DNA from: VAXT01 sp963794605
Lineage (GTDB): Bacteria > Actinomycetota > Thermoleophilia > Gaiellales > Gaiellaceae
Assembly: GCA_963794605.1 (NCBI GenBank)
Contig: CAWCEN010000002.1
Coordinates: 682,001 to 746,000 of the forward strand
Direction: 5' to 3'
DNA length: 64,000 nt
Numbering within the stretch: the stretch's first letter is position 1; every line of letters starts with the position of its first letter. Positions 16,793 to 25,869 of the stretch are shown here, piece by piece. Below the pieces are notes generated by a model. That model did not search any database, had not been told where the DNA came from, and was given only the letters and a program-made list of their open reading frames with translations. A program made the translations under genes and the position numbers.

Positions 16793-17274
16793 ATCGTCTT
16801 GAACTGCTCGAAGGGCTGGCGGCAGCTGTCGCAGTAGCGGACCGACCGGCACGGCGTCGGCCCAAAGATGTTCTCGAGATGCGTCTCGGTCGAGCCGCAG
16901 TACGGGCACTTGAACGCCTTGCTCTGGAGCTGGACGAGCTGCGGGCCGCCGGCCTCACGCGGAGCGGGTGGAGCGAACCCCGACGCGCGGAGTTTCTCGC
17001 GACCCTCGGGCGTGATCCGGTCGGTCGACCACGAGTCGTCGAGCACGACCTCGACCTCAGGCTCCGCGCCTAGCTCGCGAATGCGTGCGGCCATCTGGTC
17101 GCGCATCACCTCGAGCGCGGGACAACCGAGGAAGGTCGGCGTGAACTCGACGTGGACGGTGCCATTTTCGACCGAGACGTTGCGCACTACACCGAGGTCC
17201 ACGATCGAGATCGGAGGGATCTCCGGATCAGGGATCTCGGCCAGCGCCTTCCAGACTCGCTCTTCGGTTACCAC
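16789..17274 (-). CDS. paaD: Phenylacetyl-CoA epoxidase subunit PaaD
   Basis: A 161-residue PaaD, the MIP18/DUF59-type factor required for the PaaABC(E) ring epoxidase. The N-terminal domain has IPDPEIPPISIVDLGVV and TPTFLGCPA; the C-terminal zinc ribbon has CPYCGS and CDSCRQPF. Starts at GTG 17274 and overlaps the paaC stop by 7 bases; the long open frame upstream is the shadow of paaC. Convergent with the FAD-oxidase gene. Last gene of a minus-strand paaABCD operon. Confidence 0.92.
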   Translation of the reverse strand: MVTEERVWKALAEIPDPEIPPISIVDLGVVRNVSVENGTVHVEFTPTFLGCPALEVMRDQMAARIRELGAEPEVEVVLDDSWSTDRITPEGREKLRASGFAPPAPREAGGPQLVQLQSKAFKCPYCGSTETHLENIFGPTPCRSVRYCDSCRQPFEQFKTI

Positions 17275-17855
17275 GTCGCTCCCGCGACCGAGCGGCGCAC
17301 TTCGGTCATCTCCTCCCAGAGCTGCTCGAACTCGGGCAGGTGCTCGCCCCGCTCGAAGACCATCGGCCGTAGCTCCTCCAGCGCCTCCTGGAACTGCGGC
17401 ACGTCCTGGAGTCGCTCGAACCACATCTGCGCGTGCATCCGGTGGTACGCCTCCTCGCGGTCGATCTTCGCGGCCAGGCCCGCGACCTCGGGATCGTCGG
17501 ACTCGATCAGCTCGTTGATCCGCCGCTCGTCCGCGTCCTCGTAGAGACAGTGGCGCGCGATCGTCTTCGCCCAGTCCGGCACGAGGCGCAGCTCGACGAA
17601 CGGCGAGCAGCGGTACTCCTCCGGCTTGCGGTCGAAGGCGAGGTCGTCCGCGGTCGTGCCGAGCTCCTCGGCGACGAGCTGGTAGAGGGCGCGCGCATGC
17701 CCGACCTCGTTCTGTGCGATCGACGAGAAGGCGACGTCCTCCTCGAGGAACGGTGCGATTCCCGTCCACTCGGAGTTGCGCCAGCCGAGGATCAGCTCGT
17801 CGTCAGCGATCGGCAGCAGCAACTCGGCTCGCCCGCTTAGCACGGGGGAAACCAT
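17268..17855 (-). CDS. paaC: Phenylacetyl-CoA epoxidase structural subunit PaaC
   Basis: A 195-residue PaaC, the ferritin-like partner of PaaA, with ELILGWRNSEWTGIAPFLEED near the start, NEVGHARALYQL, and DREEAYHRMHAQMW late in the protein. It is shorter than typical PaaC (about 240-250), mostly by a shorter C-terminus. The ATG start (17853-17855) is exactly the 3-nt loop of a perfect 12-bp hairpin (17841-17852/17856-17867) belonging to a dispersed repeat, so the first four codons derive from the repeat. Confidence 0.9.
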   Translation of the reverse strand: MVSPVLSGRAELLLPIADDELILGWRNSEWTGIAPFLEEDVAFSSIAQNEVGHARALYQLVAEELGTTADDLAFDRKPEEYRCSPFVELRLVPDWAKTIARHCLYEDADERRINELIESDDPEVAGLAAKIDREEAYHRMHAQMWFERLQDVPQFQEALEELRPMVFERGEHLPEFEQLWEEMTEVRRSVAGATW

Positions 17856-17945
17856 GTTTCCCCCGTGAGCCCCCTTCTTTGCCGTGCGGGCGAGAAAGCG
17901 TACGGACGGCTCCCACCGGGCACAGCCCGGCTCCGCCGGAGGATG
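17841..17945 (-). repeat. Hairpin repeat, family 1 copy B
   Basis: Between paaB and paaC, reading on the minus strand: a 7-bp GCCGGGC-type hairpin (around 17920-17935), a spacer of about 50 bases, and a perfect 12-bp hairpin CACGGGGGAAAC / GTTTCCCCCGTG (17841-17867) with ATG as its loop. Same order of parts as the copy at 993-1123. It covers the translation start of paaC. Confidence 0.7.
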
Positions 17946-17954
17946 GAGGTTGTC

Positions 17955-18242
17955 CTAGCTTGTTTTGTCAAGCCCTGTTCCTGCGCGGTCGCGTGCTTGC
18001 TTCAGCTTCTCCTTGAGCGGATAGCCGTCGACGCGGTGGTAGTTCCGCTCCAGCTCGTCGACGAACTCGTCGATCTCGTGCACGGCCTCCCGAGGGACGA
18101 CCCAGAGCGCGACCGACTCGCCGCGCCGCCCGAACTCCTCTCGCGCATACCACTCGGCGAACTCCTCGTTCGGCGCCTCGACCGAGCCGGCGTGCGCGAA
18201 CGCCTGGCCTTTCCGTTCCTGCCGAAAAACTTCGTAGATCAC
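17955..18242 (-). CDS. paaB: Phenylacetyl-CoA epoxidase subunit PaaB
   Basis: A 95-residue PaaB, the small bridging subunit of the PaaABC complex; length equals that of the E. coli protein. Begins VIYEVFRQERKGQAFAHAG and has ALWVVPREAV in the middle. GTG start at 18242 overlaps the paaA TGA as GTGA, so coupled translation is likely. The much longer open frame running to 18983 is only the shadow of paaA. Confidence 0.92.
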   Translation of the reverse strand: MIYEVFRQERKGQAFAHAGSVEAPNEEFAEWYAREEFGRRGESVALWVVPREAVHEIDEFVDELERNYHRVDGYPLKEKLKQARDRAGTGLDKTS

Positions 18243-19138
18243 GCCGCTTCGGGGAGCACCACGCGGCGGACCCACTCGGTCTCGTCTCGGGTCGTGCGCC
18301 GCAGGCGGAGCCGTTCCTCGGTCTTCGGCCCGTGGCCGGTGACGACGTGCATGAGCTCGTCCCAGTCGGGCTCGGTGAACTCCCAGACGTCGTCGTCGTT
18401 CTTGCGGAGCTTCGGGTCGGGCACCGTCAGCCCGAGCTCCCAGATCTGCGGCACGTAGCCGTCGAGGAACTGCTGGCGCGCCTCGCCGTTCCCCTGGCTC
18501 TTGATCCGCCAGATGAACATCGGGTCGTCCTCGGCCGGGATCGGGTTGCCGTGGAACTGCATCAGCGGGCCCCACCAGCGGTCGAGCGCCTCCTGGACGA
18601 GCTCCCGCTGCTCGTCCGTGCCGTTCATCATCGTCAGGATCACGTCGCGCCCGTGGAGGATGTGGAACGACTCCTCCCAGCAGATCTTCTTCATGATCCG
18701 CGCGTATGGCGCGTACGAGCACTTGAGGAGCGCCTTCTGGCTGATGATGGCGGCGGCGTCGACGAGCCACGCGATCACGCCGACGTCGCCCCAGGTCTTC
18801 GTCGGGTAGTGGAAGACGTTGTGGAACTTCGACCTGCCCGAGATGAGGTCGTCGAGGCATTGCTCGCGGGGCTTGCCGAGATCGGACACGACCCGGTAGA
18901 TGAGCTGCGAGTGGCCGACCTCGTCCTGCACCTTTGCGGTCAGCGCGAGCTTGCGCTGAAGAGTCGGTGCTCGGAGGATCCACTCGCGCTCGGGCAGGAC
19001 GCCCATGAGCTCCGAGTTGCCGTGCATCTCGATGAACTTGATCAGCTTCGCGCGGTAGTCGTCCGGCATCCAGTCGGCCGTCTCGACCTGGCCGCCGGAC
19101 TGCACGTACTCGAGGAATTCGTCTTCGCGCGCGCTCAT
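18239..19138 (-). CDS. paaA: Phenylacetyl-CoA epoxidase catalytic subunit PaaA
   Basis: A 299-residue di-iron oxygenase subunit that epoxidises the phenyl ring of phenylacetyl-CoA. Metal-ligand segments are AKVQDEVGHSQLIYR (E-x-x-H) and CWEESFHILHGRD (E-x-x-x-H); the protein is full length. It is the first gene of the minus-strand paaABCD operon. An AACGATCGTT palindrome lies 5 bases upstream of its ATG, between it and a divergent TetR gene, so repression by that regulator is likely. Confidence 0.95.
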   Translation of the reverse strand: MSAREDEFLEYVQSGGQVETADWMPDDYRAKLIKFIEMHGNSELMGVLPEREWILRAPTLQRKLALTAKVQDEVGHSQLIYRVVSDLGKPREQCLDDLISGRSKFHNVFHYPTKTWGDVGVIAWLVDAAAIISQKALLKCSYAPYARIMKKICWEESFHILHGRDVILTMMNGTDEQRELVQEALDRWWGPLMQFHGNPIPAEDDPMFIWRIKSQGNGEARQQFLDGYVPQIWELGLTVPDPKLRKNDDDVWEFTEPDWDELMHVVTGHGPKTEERLRLRRTTRDETEWVRRVVLPEAA

Positions 19139-19142
19139 TACG

Positions 19143-19152
19143 AACGATCGTT
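19143..19152. promoter_or_regulatory. Putative TetR (PaaR-like) operator
   Basis: Perfect 10-bp palindrome AACGATCGTT in the 28-base space between divergent paaA and tetR coding regions, flanked by ATTAC (19137-19141) and GTAAT (19156-19160). Size, symmetry and position suit a TetR-family operator controlling both genes. Confidence 0.6.
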
Positions 19153-19166
19153 AGGGTAATCCTACT

Positions 19167-19739
19167 ATCTCCACCCGCAAGTCGCAGCTAACCCGCGAGG
19201 CGGCGCGGCTCTTCGCCGAGAAGGGCTACCACGGCACCTCGATCGGCGACCTCGCGAAGTCGATGGGCGTGCAGAAGGGGTCGCTGTACGCGCACATCTC
19301 GTCGAAGCAGGACCTGCTCTACGAGACGATGCGGGAAGGCGCCGACGCGTTCCACGCTGCGCTCGACGCGATTCCGGACGAGCTGCCGGCGACCGAGAAG
19401 ATCCGGCTCGCGCTGCGCGGCCACCTGCGCGTGGTCGCGGAGCAGCTCGACGTGGCCACGGTCTTCGTGCGCGAGTGGCGCTATCTCGAGGGTGAGCGGC
19501 GCGACGAGATCGTGGCCGAGCGCCGACGCTACGAGGACCGCGTCCGCGCGCTCTTCCGCGAGGGTCGCGAGCTAGGCGAGCTGCGCACCGATCTCGACGA
19601 CGCAACGGCCGCGTTGCTCAGCCTGTCTGCGGCGAACTGGGCGTATACGTGGCTGCAGCCGGGCCGGGACACGGACGAGCTGGCGGATCGCTTCTACGGC
19701 TTGCTGTTGGACGGAATGCGCGGCTACGCAACCCCGTAG
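19167..19739 (+). CDS. TetR family regulator (PaaR-like), start unresolved
   Basis: Full TetR DNA-binding domain: EAARLFAEKGYHGTSIGDLA, then GVQKGSLYAHISSKQDLLYE, followed by a C-terminal ligand domain to 19739. The HTH begins upstream of the first ATG (19263), yet no ATG, GTG or TTG exists in frame between the TAG at 19152-19154 and the HTH. I place the start near ATC 19167, which would be a rare codon; an assembly error is an alternative. Divergent from paaABCD with a palindrome between them, so it is the likely repressor of phenylacetate degradation. Overlaps the convergent VOC gene by 16 bases. Confidence 0.75.
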   Translation: MSTRKSQLTREAARLFAEKGYHGTSIGDLAKSMGVQKGSLYAHISSKQDLLYETMREGADAFHAALDAIPDELPATEKIRLALRGHLRVVAEQLDVATVFVREWRYLEGERRDEIVAERRRYEDRVRALFREGRELGELRTDLDDATAALLSLSAANWAYTWLQPGRDTDELADRFYGLLLDGMRGYATP

Positions 19740-20056
19740 GTAATCGCCTCGATCAACCTGCCGTCCGGGTCCTCGAAGAAGAGGCCGACCGCGATCCCGT
19801 GGTCACGTTCCCACGACTCGATGCCTGCCGCGTCGAGGCGCTCCTTGATCGCGGCGCGCTCCTCCTCGGAGACGCGGATCCCGGTATGCGAAGGCGCGTG
19901 GCCCTCGGCGTGGAGTGCGAAGCCGGTGTTGCCGAGGTACGCGACCACGGGGTGCCCCTCGGTCTTGACGACGCGTGCGCCGAAGATGCGCTCGTAGAAG
20001 GCGGCGGCCGCGTCGGGATCGCCGGAAGTGACGGCTACATGGTCAATCCGCGCCAT
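19724..20056 (-). CDS. VOC (glyoxalase/extradiol) family protein
   Basis: A 110-residue single-module vicinal-oxygen-chelate protein, beginning ARIDHVAVTSGDPDAAAAFY and ending FFEDPDGRLIEAITYG with the usual C-terminal Glu ligand; the N-terminal His in IDHVAV supplies another. Function could be a lyase, epimerase or resistance-type enzyme; the substrate is not evident. Convergent with tetR, overlapping by 16 bases. A hairpin repeat lies upstream of its start. Confidence 0.8.
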   Translation of the reverse strand: MARIDHVAVTSGDPDAAAAFYERIFGARVVKTEGHPVVAYLGNTGFALHAEGHAPSHTGIRVSEEERAAIKERLDAAGIESWERDHGIAVGLFFEDPDGRLIEAITYGVA

Positions 20057-20083
20057 GTTCGCCTGTCAGACGTTATCCCGACC

Positions 20084-20153
20084 CTGGGAGAACCTCCCGG
20101 TTCCCCCAGACCCCCTCCACTGGTCCGCTTCGCGGACAGGCCGCTTTGCGGCC
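20084..20153 (-). repeat. Hairpin repeat, family 1 copy C
   Basis: In the divergent gap between the VOC and lipid-kinase genes. Reading on the minus strand: hairpin GGCCGC/GCGGCC (20139-20153), hairpin GTCCGC/GCGGAC (20123-20137), then an 11-bp hairpin CTGGGGGAACC/GGTTCTCCCAG (20084-20109, one wobble pair). The block 20084-20140 aligns over about 57-62 bases with 37991-38052, with paired base changes that keep the stems. Confidence 0.75.
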
Positions 20154-20182
20154 GGTCTATCCGTGCCATGCTCGCCTCGATT

Positions 20183-21049
20183 ATGCGCCTGCTGATCGTC
20201 AACCCGTTCGCGAGCGGCGTCAGCGACGAGCGGGCCGAGCAGGTGCGTCGTGCGCTCGGCGACGTCGAGGTTGCTCGGACGGAGCATCCGGGCCACGCGA
20301 CCGAGCTCGCTCAGGCGACCGGAGACGCCGAGGCCGTTTACGTCTTCTCCGGTGACGGAACGTTCAACGAGGTGCTGAACGGGATCGGGCCCGACACGCC
20401 TGTCGGTTTCATCCCCGGCGGAGGCGCGAACGTCCTGCCGCGCGCACTCGGTTTGCCTCGCGACCCAGTCGAAGCCGCCCGGCGCGTTGCCGCAGGCAAG
20501 ACGCTCCGGATTTCGGTCGGCCGCGTCAACGGTCGGCGCTTCGGGTTCGCCGCCGGGGTCGGCTTCGACGCGGAAGCTGTGCGGCGGCTCGACGCGTACG
20601 GCCGCACGCAGGAGCACGGGCGCGCGGGGAACCTGCGCTTCGCCTGGGAGGTCGCGCGGATGATCACCGAGCACCGCGGCCGGTTCGAGCCGACGCTCGA
20701 GATCCTCGGGCGCGGGCGCGCCGCCTTCGCGTTCGTCGCCAAGTGCGATCCCTACACCTACGCAGGCCCGGTGCCCCTGAGGGTCGCTCCGGAGGCGCGG
20801 TTCGAGCTCGGGCTCGACCTCGTCGCGCCGCGCGTCGTCACGCCGGCGTCGATCCCGCGGCTACTGACCTACGCGTTGCGGGGGCGCGGCCAGGCCACGG
20901 CCGGCGACGTCCTGTACGCGCACGACGTCGACCGCATCGAGATCGTCTGCGACCAACCGCTGCCGCTCCAGGTCGACGGCGAGGACCTCGGCGACGCGAC
21001 GTCCGCGCTGTTCGAGGCCGAACGCAACGCAGTTCTAGTCCTCAACTAG
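20183..21049 (+). CDS. Diacylglycerol/sphingosine kinase family protein
   Basis: A 288-residue lipid kinase of the DgkB/YegS family. The nucleotide site is VFSGDGTFNEVLNGI (GGDGT with Ser for the first Gly) and GFIPGGGANVLPRALG. It phosphorylates diacylglycerol or a related lipid with ATP. I chose ATG 20183 (MRLLIVNPFASG), which matches family N-termini; ATG 20168 adds five residues. The frame open back to 19649 covers other genes. Possibly cotranscribed with the DUF4129-MoxR-DUF58 genes that follow. Confidence 0.85.
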   Translation: MRLLIVNPFASGVSDERAEQVRRALGDVEVARTEHPGHATELAQATGDAEAVYVFSGDGTFNEVLNGIGPDTPVGFIPGGGANVLPRALGLPRDPVEAARRVAAGKTLRISVGRVNGRRFGFAAGVGFDAEAVRRLDAYGRTQEHGRAGNLRFAWEVARMITEHRGRFEPTLEILGRGRAAFAFVAKCDPYTYAGPVPLRVAPEARFELGLDLVAPRVVTPASIPRLLTYALRGRGQATAGDVLYAHDVDRIEIVCDQPLPLQVDGEDLGDATSALFEAERNAVLVLN

Positions 21050-21058
21050 ATTTCCGAC

Positions 21059-21976
21059 ATGAAAACGCCTTCCTGGCGTGGCGTGCTGCCGATCGTCGGG
21101 CTGCTCGGGATGCTCGCCGTCGTCGCGGTCGCTGCTGCCGGCCATTCACCCACCGGGGGAGCGAGCCGGCCGAGCACGGGGACGCCGAAGCTCCTCGCGG
21201 ACTACCTGGCGACGATCGCGCTGATCATGCTTCCGATCGGGGCGTTCCTGATCTTCTGGGCGGCGTTCCTGCGCAGGGCGTACGCGAACGTCCCGCTGAA
21301 GAAGAGCCCGCTCTACCCAGGCCAGGTCGTCCCGAAGCCGCTCGTGACGGTGGCCTTCATCTTCCTGATCCTGTTCATCGCCGTCCGCTATGGACACCCG
21401 GCGCGCAACCCGCCGCCCGAGGGGGCTGCGGCTGGCGGAAAGTCCAAGACCCAGAAGACGCAGCCGGCGAACAAGGACTACGAGCCGCACTTCCAATGGC
21501 TGCCCGTGTTCGTGATCGGCTCGCTCGTGGTGGGGATCGGCGGTGCGATGGCGTTCCTCGCTCTCCGGCGACGTCGGGACGAGGTCGAGCTGGCGCCGGC
21601 CCGCGAGACGCTCGCCGAGGTGCTCAGCGAGACCCTCGACGACCTGCGCGACGAGCCCGATCCCAGGAAGGCGGTGATCGGCGCCTACGCCAAGATGGAG
21701 CGAACGCTCGCCGCGCGCGGCTTCCCGAAGCACGAGGCGGAGGCGCCGCTCGAGTACCTCGGCCGCATCCTCGGCATCATCGAAGGGAGCGGCCATTCCG
21801 CGCACCGCCTGACGAGACTGTTCGAGCGCGCCAGGTTCAGCCCGCACGAAGTCGATCAGAAGATGAAGGACGACGCGATCGAGTCCCTGGTCGGTCTTCG
21901 GGCCCAATTGGAGGCGTCCCGCCACGACCCCGTCCCCGTCGACGAGAAGTTCAGCGTGCCGCCGGTGGCGACGTGA
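21059..21976 (+). CDS. Membrane protein with C-terminal DUF4129
   Basis: A 305-residue protein with an N-terminal signal-anchor (about residues 10-27), further membrane segments at about 47-70, 94-110 and 144-167, and a cytosolic DUF4129-type domain containing DPRKAVIGAYAKMERTLAARG and APLEYLGRIL. DUF4129 proteins accompany MoxR/DUF58 (and often transglutaminase) genes, exactly as here. Probably part of a MoxR chaperone system at the membrane. Confidence 0.8.
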   Translation: MKTPSWRGVLPIVGLLGMLAVVAVAAAGHSPTGGASRPSTGTPKLLADYLATIALIMLPIGAFLIFWAAFLRRAYANVPLKKSPLYPGQVVPKPLVTVAFIFLILFIAVRYGHPARNPPPEGAAAGGKSKTQKTQPANKDYEPHFQWLPVFVIGSLVVGIGGAMAFLALRRRRDEVELAPARETLAEVLSETLDDLRDEPDPRKAVIGAYAKMERTLAARGFPKHEAEAPLEYLGRILGIIEGSGHSAHRLTRLFERARFSPHEVDQKMKDDAIESLVGLRAQLEASRHDPVPVDEKFSVPPVAT

Positions 21977-22487
21977 TACGGGCGGCGCTGCGCTGGGTGG
22001 GGCTCGCGGTTCCTGTAGTGATCGCGCTCATCGCCGCGCGCATGATCTCCCCCGGCCGGAAGGATCTCGAGCTCGACATCTTCGTCCTCGTCCTCGGAGG
22101 CCTCGGCCTGGCGGTGCTCGCGGCCGAGTTGCGCCGTCTCGCGCCGACCGCGGAAGGGTCGCTCGTCGAGGAGGCACTCGAGCCCGAGCCGCCTGAGAAG
22201 CGCCCGATCGCCGATCTGCTCCGGCTCGAGCGCGAGCTCTCGATGGGCGCCGCGAGGCAGTTCGACCTGCACTACCGCCTGCGTCCGATCCTGCGCGACG
22301 TCGCTACCGCCAGGCTCGAGAAGCGCGGGCTCGACCTCGACTCCGGCCGCCCGGCCGTGCACGAGCTGCTTGGCGACGAGCTCTTCGAGCTGACCGCGCC
22401 GGACCGCGAACCGCCGGCGGACCGCCTGGCTCCCGGCCCGGGCGTCGAGGGCCTCGACCGAACCATCGGCCGCCTGGAGCGTCTCTA

Positions 22488-22488
<1 letters not shown>
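21973..22488 (+). CDS. Two-TM protein of the MoxR operon
   Basis: A 171-residue protein with two N-terminal membrane segments (about residues 7-22 and 34-53) and a soluble helical C-terminal domain. GTG 21973 overlaps the upstream TGA as GTGA, and the stop TAG overlaps the GTG start of moxR (TAGTG). No named domain recognised, but a small two-TM protein at this place is common in actinobacterial MoxR/DUF58 operons. Confidence 0.75.
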
Positions 22489-23479
<991 letters not shown>

Positions 23480-23483
<4 letters not shown>

Positions 23484-24751
23484 CGGGCTTCGCGACCGGC
23501 AAGCTCCACGTCTACGTCTTCCTAGCCGGCCTCGGCCTTCTCGGCGCGCTCGCACTCGGCCGCCCCGAGCTCGCCGCACTGGCGGCGCCGTTCGCGCTCT
23601 TCGCCGGCCTGGGGCTCGCCCTCGCCCGGCCGGTTGAGATCAGGGCGGGCTCCGAGCTCGACCTCGAGCGCCAGTTGGAGGAGCGGAACGTGAACCTGCT
23701 GCTGGAGGTGTCGGCAAACAGGCCCGTCGAACACCTGGAGCTCGTGCTGGACCTGGACGAGGGTCTCGTCGCGGAGGCGCCGAACCCGATCCTCATCCAC
23801 CTCGCCCCGGGCGAGCGGCGGGAGCTCGAGGTGCCGATCCACTGCGCGCACTGGGGCACGTACGAGGTCGGGAACGTCGTTTGGCGCGTACCTGACCCGT
23901 TCGGACTCTTCGTCTACGAAGGGAAGCTCCGCTCCGGCCACCGGCTGAAGGTCTACCCACACGGCGAGACGCTCCAGCGCCTGCTGCGGCCGCTCGAGAC
24001 GCAGGCGTTCGCCGGCAACCAGGTCGCGCGAACAAGGGGCGAGGGGATCGAGTTCGCGGACCTGCGGCCGTTCACGTACGGCGACCGCGTGCGGCGCGTG
24101 AACTGGCGGGCGACTGCGCGCCGCGGCGAGCCCTGGGTGAACGAGACGCACCCGGAGCGGAACTCGGACATCGTGATCTTCCTCGACACGTTCGCCGAGG
24201 CGAGGCGCCTCGAACTGGGCACACTCGACATCGGCGTCCGCGCGGCCGCCTCGCTGGCGGCGCTCTACCTGCGCGAGAAGGACCGCGTCGGCCTCGTCTC
24301 GTTCGGCGGGGTCCTGAACTGGCTCACGGTGACCTCCGGGACGACGCAGATGTACCGAATCGTCGACTCGCTGCTCGACGCGGAGATCCTGCTCAGCTAC
24401 GCGTGGAAGGACCTCGACGTGATCCCGCCGCGCACGCTGCCCCCGCGCGCGCTCGTGTTCGCGTTCAGCCCGCTCCTGGACGAGCGGGCCGTCGGCGCGC
24501 TGCTCGACCTGCGTGCCCGCGGCTTCGACCTTGCGGTGATCGAGCTCTCGCCGTACTCGTTCGTGCCCGAAGGCGAGACCGAGCTCGAGCAGCTTGCGTA
24601 CCGGCTCTGGCGTCTCCAGCGCGATGCGCTGCGCACGAAGTACGCGTCGCTGGGCGTCCCGATCGTCGAGTGGCGCGAGGGTGTTCCGATGGAAGCGGTC
24701 GTGGAGGAGGTGCGGGCATTCAGGCGCCACGCCCGAGTCGTTCGCGCCTAG
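23480..24751 (+). CDS. DUF58 domain protein (MoxR partner)
   Basis: A 423-residue protein with two N-terminal membrane segments (about residues 9-25 and 27-45) and the DUF58 core GIEFADLRPFTYGDRVRRVN followed by NWRATARRGEPWVNE and a vWA-like domain (IVIFLDTF). GTG 23480 overlaps the moxR stop as GTGA. Forms the usual pair with MoxR; the client is unknown. Confidence 0.9.
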
Positions 24752-25263
24752 CGACCGGCGGTGTCGCGCTGCTGGCGGCGGCCGCTCTTGCGGCGTATCC
24801 GGCGTCGCAGAACGTGGATCTGCAATGGGCGGCGCTCGTGTTCGCGATCGGCGGTGTGCTCATGTTCGCGCTGGGGCTCGCTGTTCGCTCGCCGGGGACG
24901 CTCGGCTTTGGGCTCGCCGCGCTCGGCGCCGACTACGCGATCCTGTTCGTCGCCCAGGGCGGCACGCTCGATCGCTTCACGCCGGCGTATGCGGCCGGGT
25001 TCATGCTGGTCGCCGAGCTCGGCTTCTGGTCGATTGAACCCCGGATTCCCGCCTGGAGCGAGGCCGTGGTCGCCGAGTGGCGGCTGGCCCGGATCGCCGG
25101 GGCGTCCATCGGGGCCGCGGTTCTGGCCGCGTTCGCGATCGTCGTCTCGGCGGCGGCCACGGGGACCGGGGGACTGGCGATCGAGGGACTCGGCGTCGTG
25201 GCCGCGATCGGGGCGCTCGTCCTGATCACCGTTCTCCTCAGTCGCCGGGCGTTGGAAGAGTAG
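24670..25263 (+). CDS. Multi-TM membrane protein, start uncertain
   Basis: A protein of up to 198 residues with about five hydrophobic segments. The first segment (GGVALLAAAALAAY) is encoded at 24757-24800, but no ATG/GTG/TTG lies in frame between the DUF58 stop (24751) and that point. GTG 24670 is the nearest upstream start and would overlap DUF58 by 82 bases with a low-complexity N-terminus; GTG 24814 would lose the first segment. A start at the CTA/GCG junction overlapping the stop is another possibility. No family recognised; last gene of the MoxR operon. Confidence 0.55.
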   Translation: MARGCSDGSGRGGGAGIQAPRPSRSRLATGGVALLAAAALAAYPASQNVDLQWAALVFAIGGVLMFALGLAVRSPGTLGFGLAALGADYAILFVAQGGTLDRFTPAYAAGFMLVAELGFWSIEPRIPAWSEAVVAEWRLARIAGASIGAAVLAAFAIVVSAAATGTGGLAIEGLGVVAAIGALVLITVLLSRRALEE

Positions 25264-25275
25264 TCCGCAGCAGAC

Positions 25276-25303
25276 TAGTCCGCTACGGACTATGATGCGG
25301 GCG
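25276..25303 (+). promoter_or_regulatory. PadR gene operator and leaderless promoter
   Basis: Perfect inverted repeat TAGTCCG-CTA-CGGACTA at 25276-25292, with a direct repeat of TAGTCCGC at 25261. It overlaps a -10 box TATGAT (25291-25296). The predicted transcription start falls at the GTG start codon (25303), so the mRNA is probably leaderless and the PadR protein autoregulated. Confidence 0.65.
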
Positions 25304-25869
25304 TGTCGACGGCGGTGCAGCAGAAGACGGTCACGCTCTCGACGACCGAGCTCTCGGTGCTGGGCCTCCTGTCCGTGTTCGGCGAGCGCTCCGGCTACGA
25401 CCTGAAGAAGCACGCGGAGGTCGGCGTCGGCTACGTGTGGACGCCCGCGAAGAGCCAGATCTACGCGGTCTTGCCGCGGCTCGTCGCGGGCGGCTACGCA
25501 ACCTCGCGCCACGTCGAGCAAAGCTCCCGCCCGGACAAGCAGGTCTACCGGATCACGAACAAGGGCCAGGAGGCGTTTCGTGCCTGGCTCGAGGAGCCGG
25601 TCGAGGAGCGCCCCGACGCGCGCAGCACGTTCCTACTGAAGATCTTTTTCGGCCGCCACATGAGCCGCGAGGCGCTCCTCGCGCACCTCGAGCGCAAGCG
25701 CGAGTGGGCGCTCGCCTACTTGGACGAGTTCCGCGAGATCGAGGAACGGATCCGCGACGAGGAGTCGTCGTACTTCGGGTACGTCACCCTCCGCTGTGGC
25801 ATCACCCAGGCGGAGGGATGGATCCGCTGGGCAGACGAGATCCTGAACGAGCTCGGGGAGCGGCCGTGA
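25303..25869 (+). CDS. PadR family transcriptional regulator
   Basis: A 188-residue PadR regulator: winged-helix domain LSVLGLLSVFGERSGYDLKK and VYRITNKGQEAFRAWL, then a C-terminal helical dimerisation domain (Vir_C-like) with LLAHLERKREWALAYL. GTG start at 25303 directly after a -10-like box and palindrome. Its stop overlaps the GTG of the following hydrolase gene as GTGA, so it may control that gene. Confidence 0.88.
   Translation: MSTAVQQKTVTLSTTELSVLGLLSVFGERSGYDLKKHAEVGVGYVWTPAKSQIYAVLPRLVAGGYATSRHVEQSSRPDKQVYRITNKGQEAFRAWLEEPVEERPDARSTFLLKIFFGRHMSREALLAHLERKREWALAYLDEFREIEERIRDEESSYFGYVTLRCGITQAEGWIRWADEILNELGERP

Noticed and set aside
16789..17769. 326-residue minus-strand frame suggesting a larger PaaD fusion
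   Set aside because: The extra N-terminal part is an Arg-rich shadow of paaC; PaaD starts at GTG 17274.
17955..18983. 342-residue minus-strand frame suggesting a long PaaB
   Set aside because: The extension is the shadow of paaA; PaaB has its normal 95 residues from GTG 18242.
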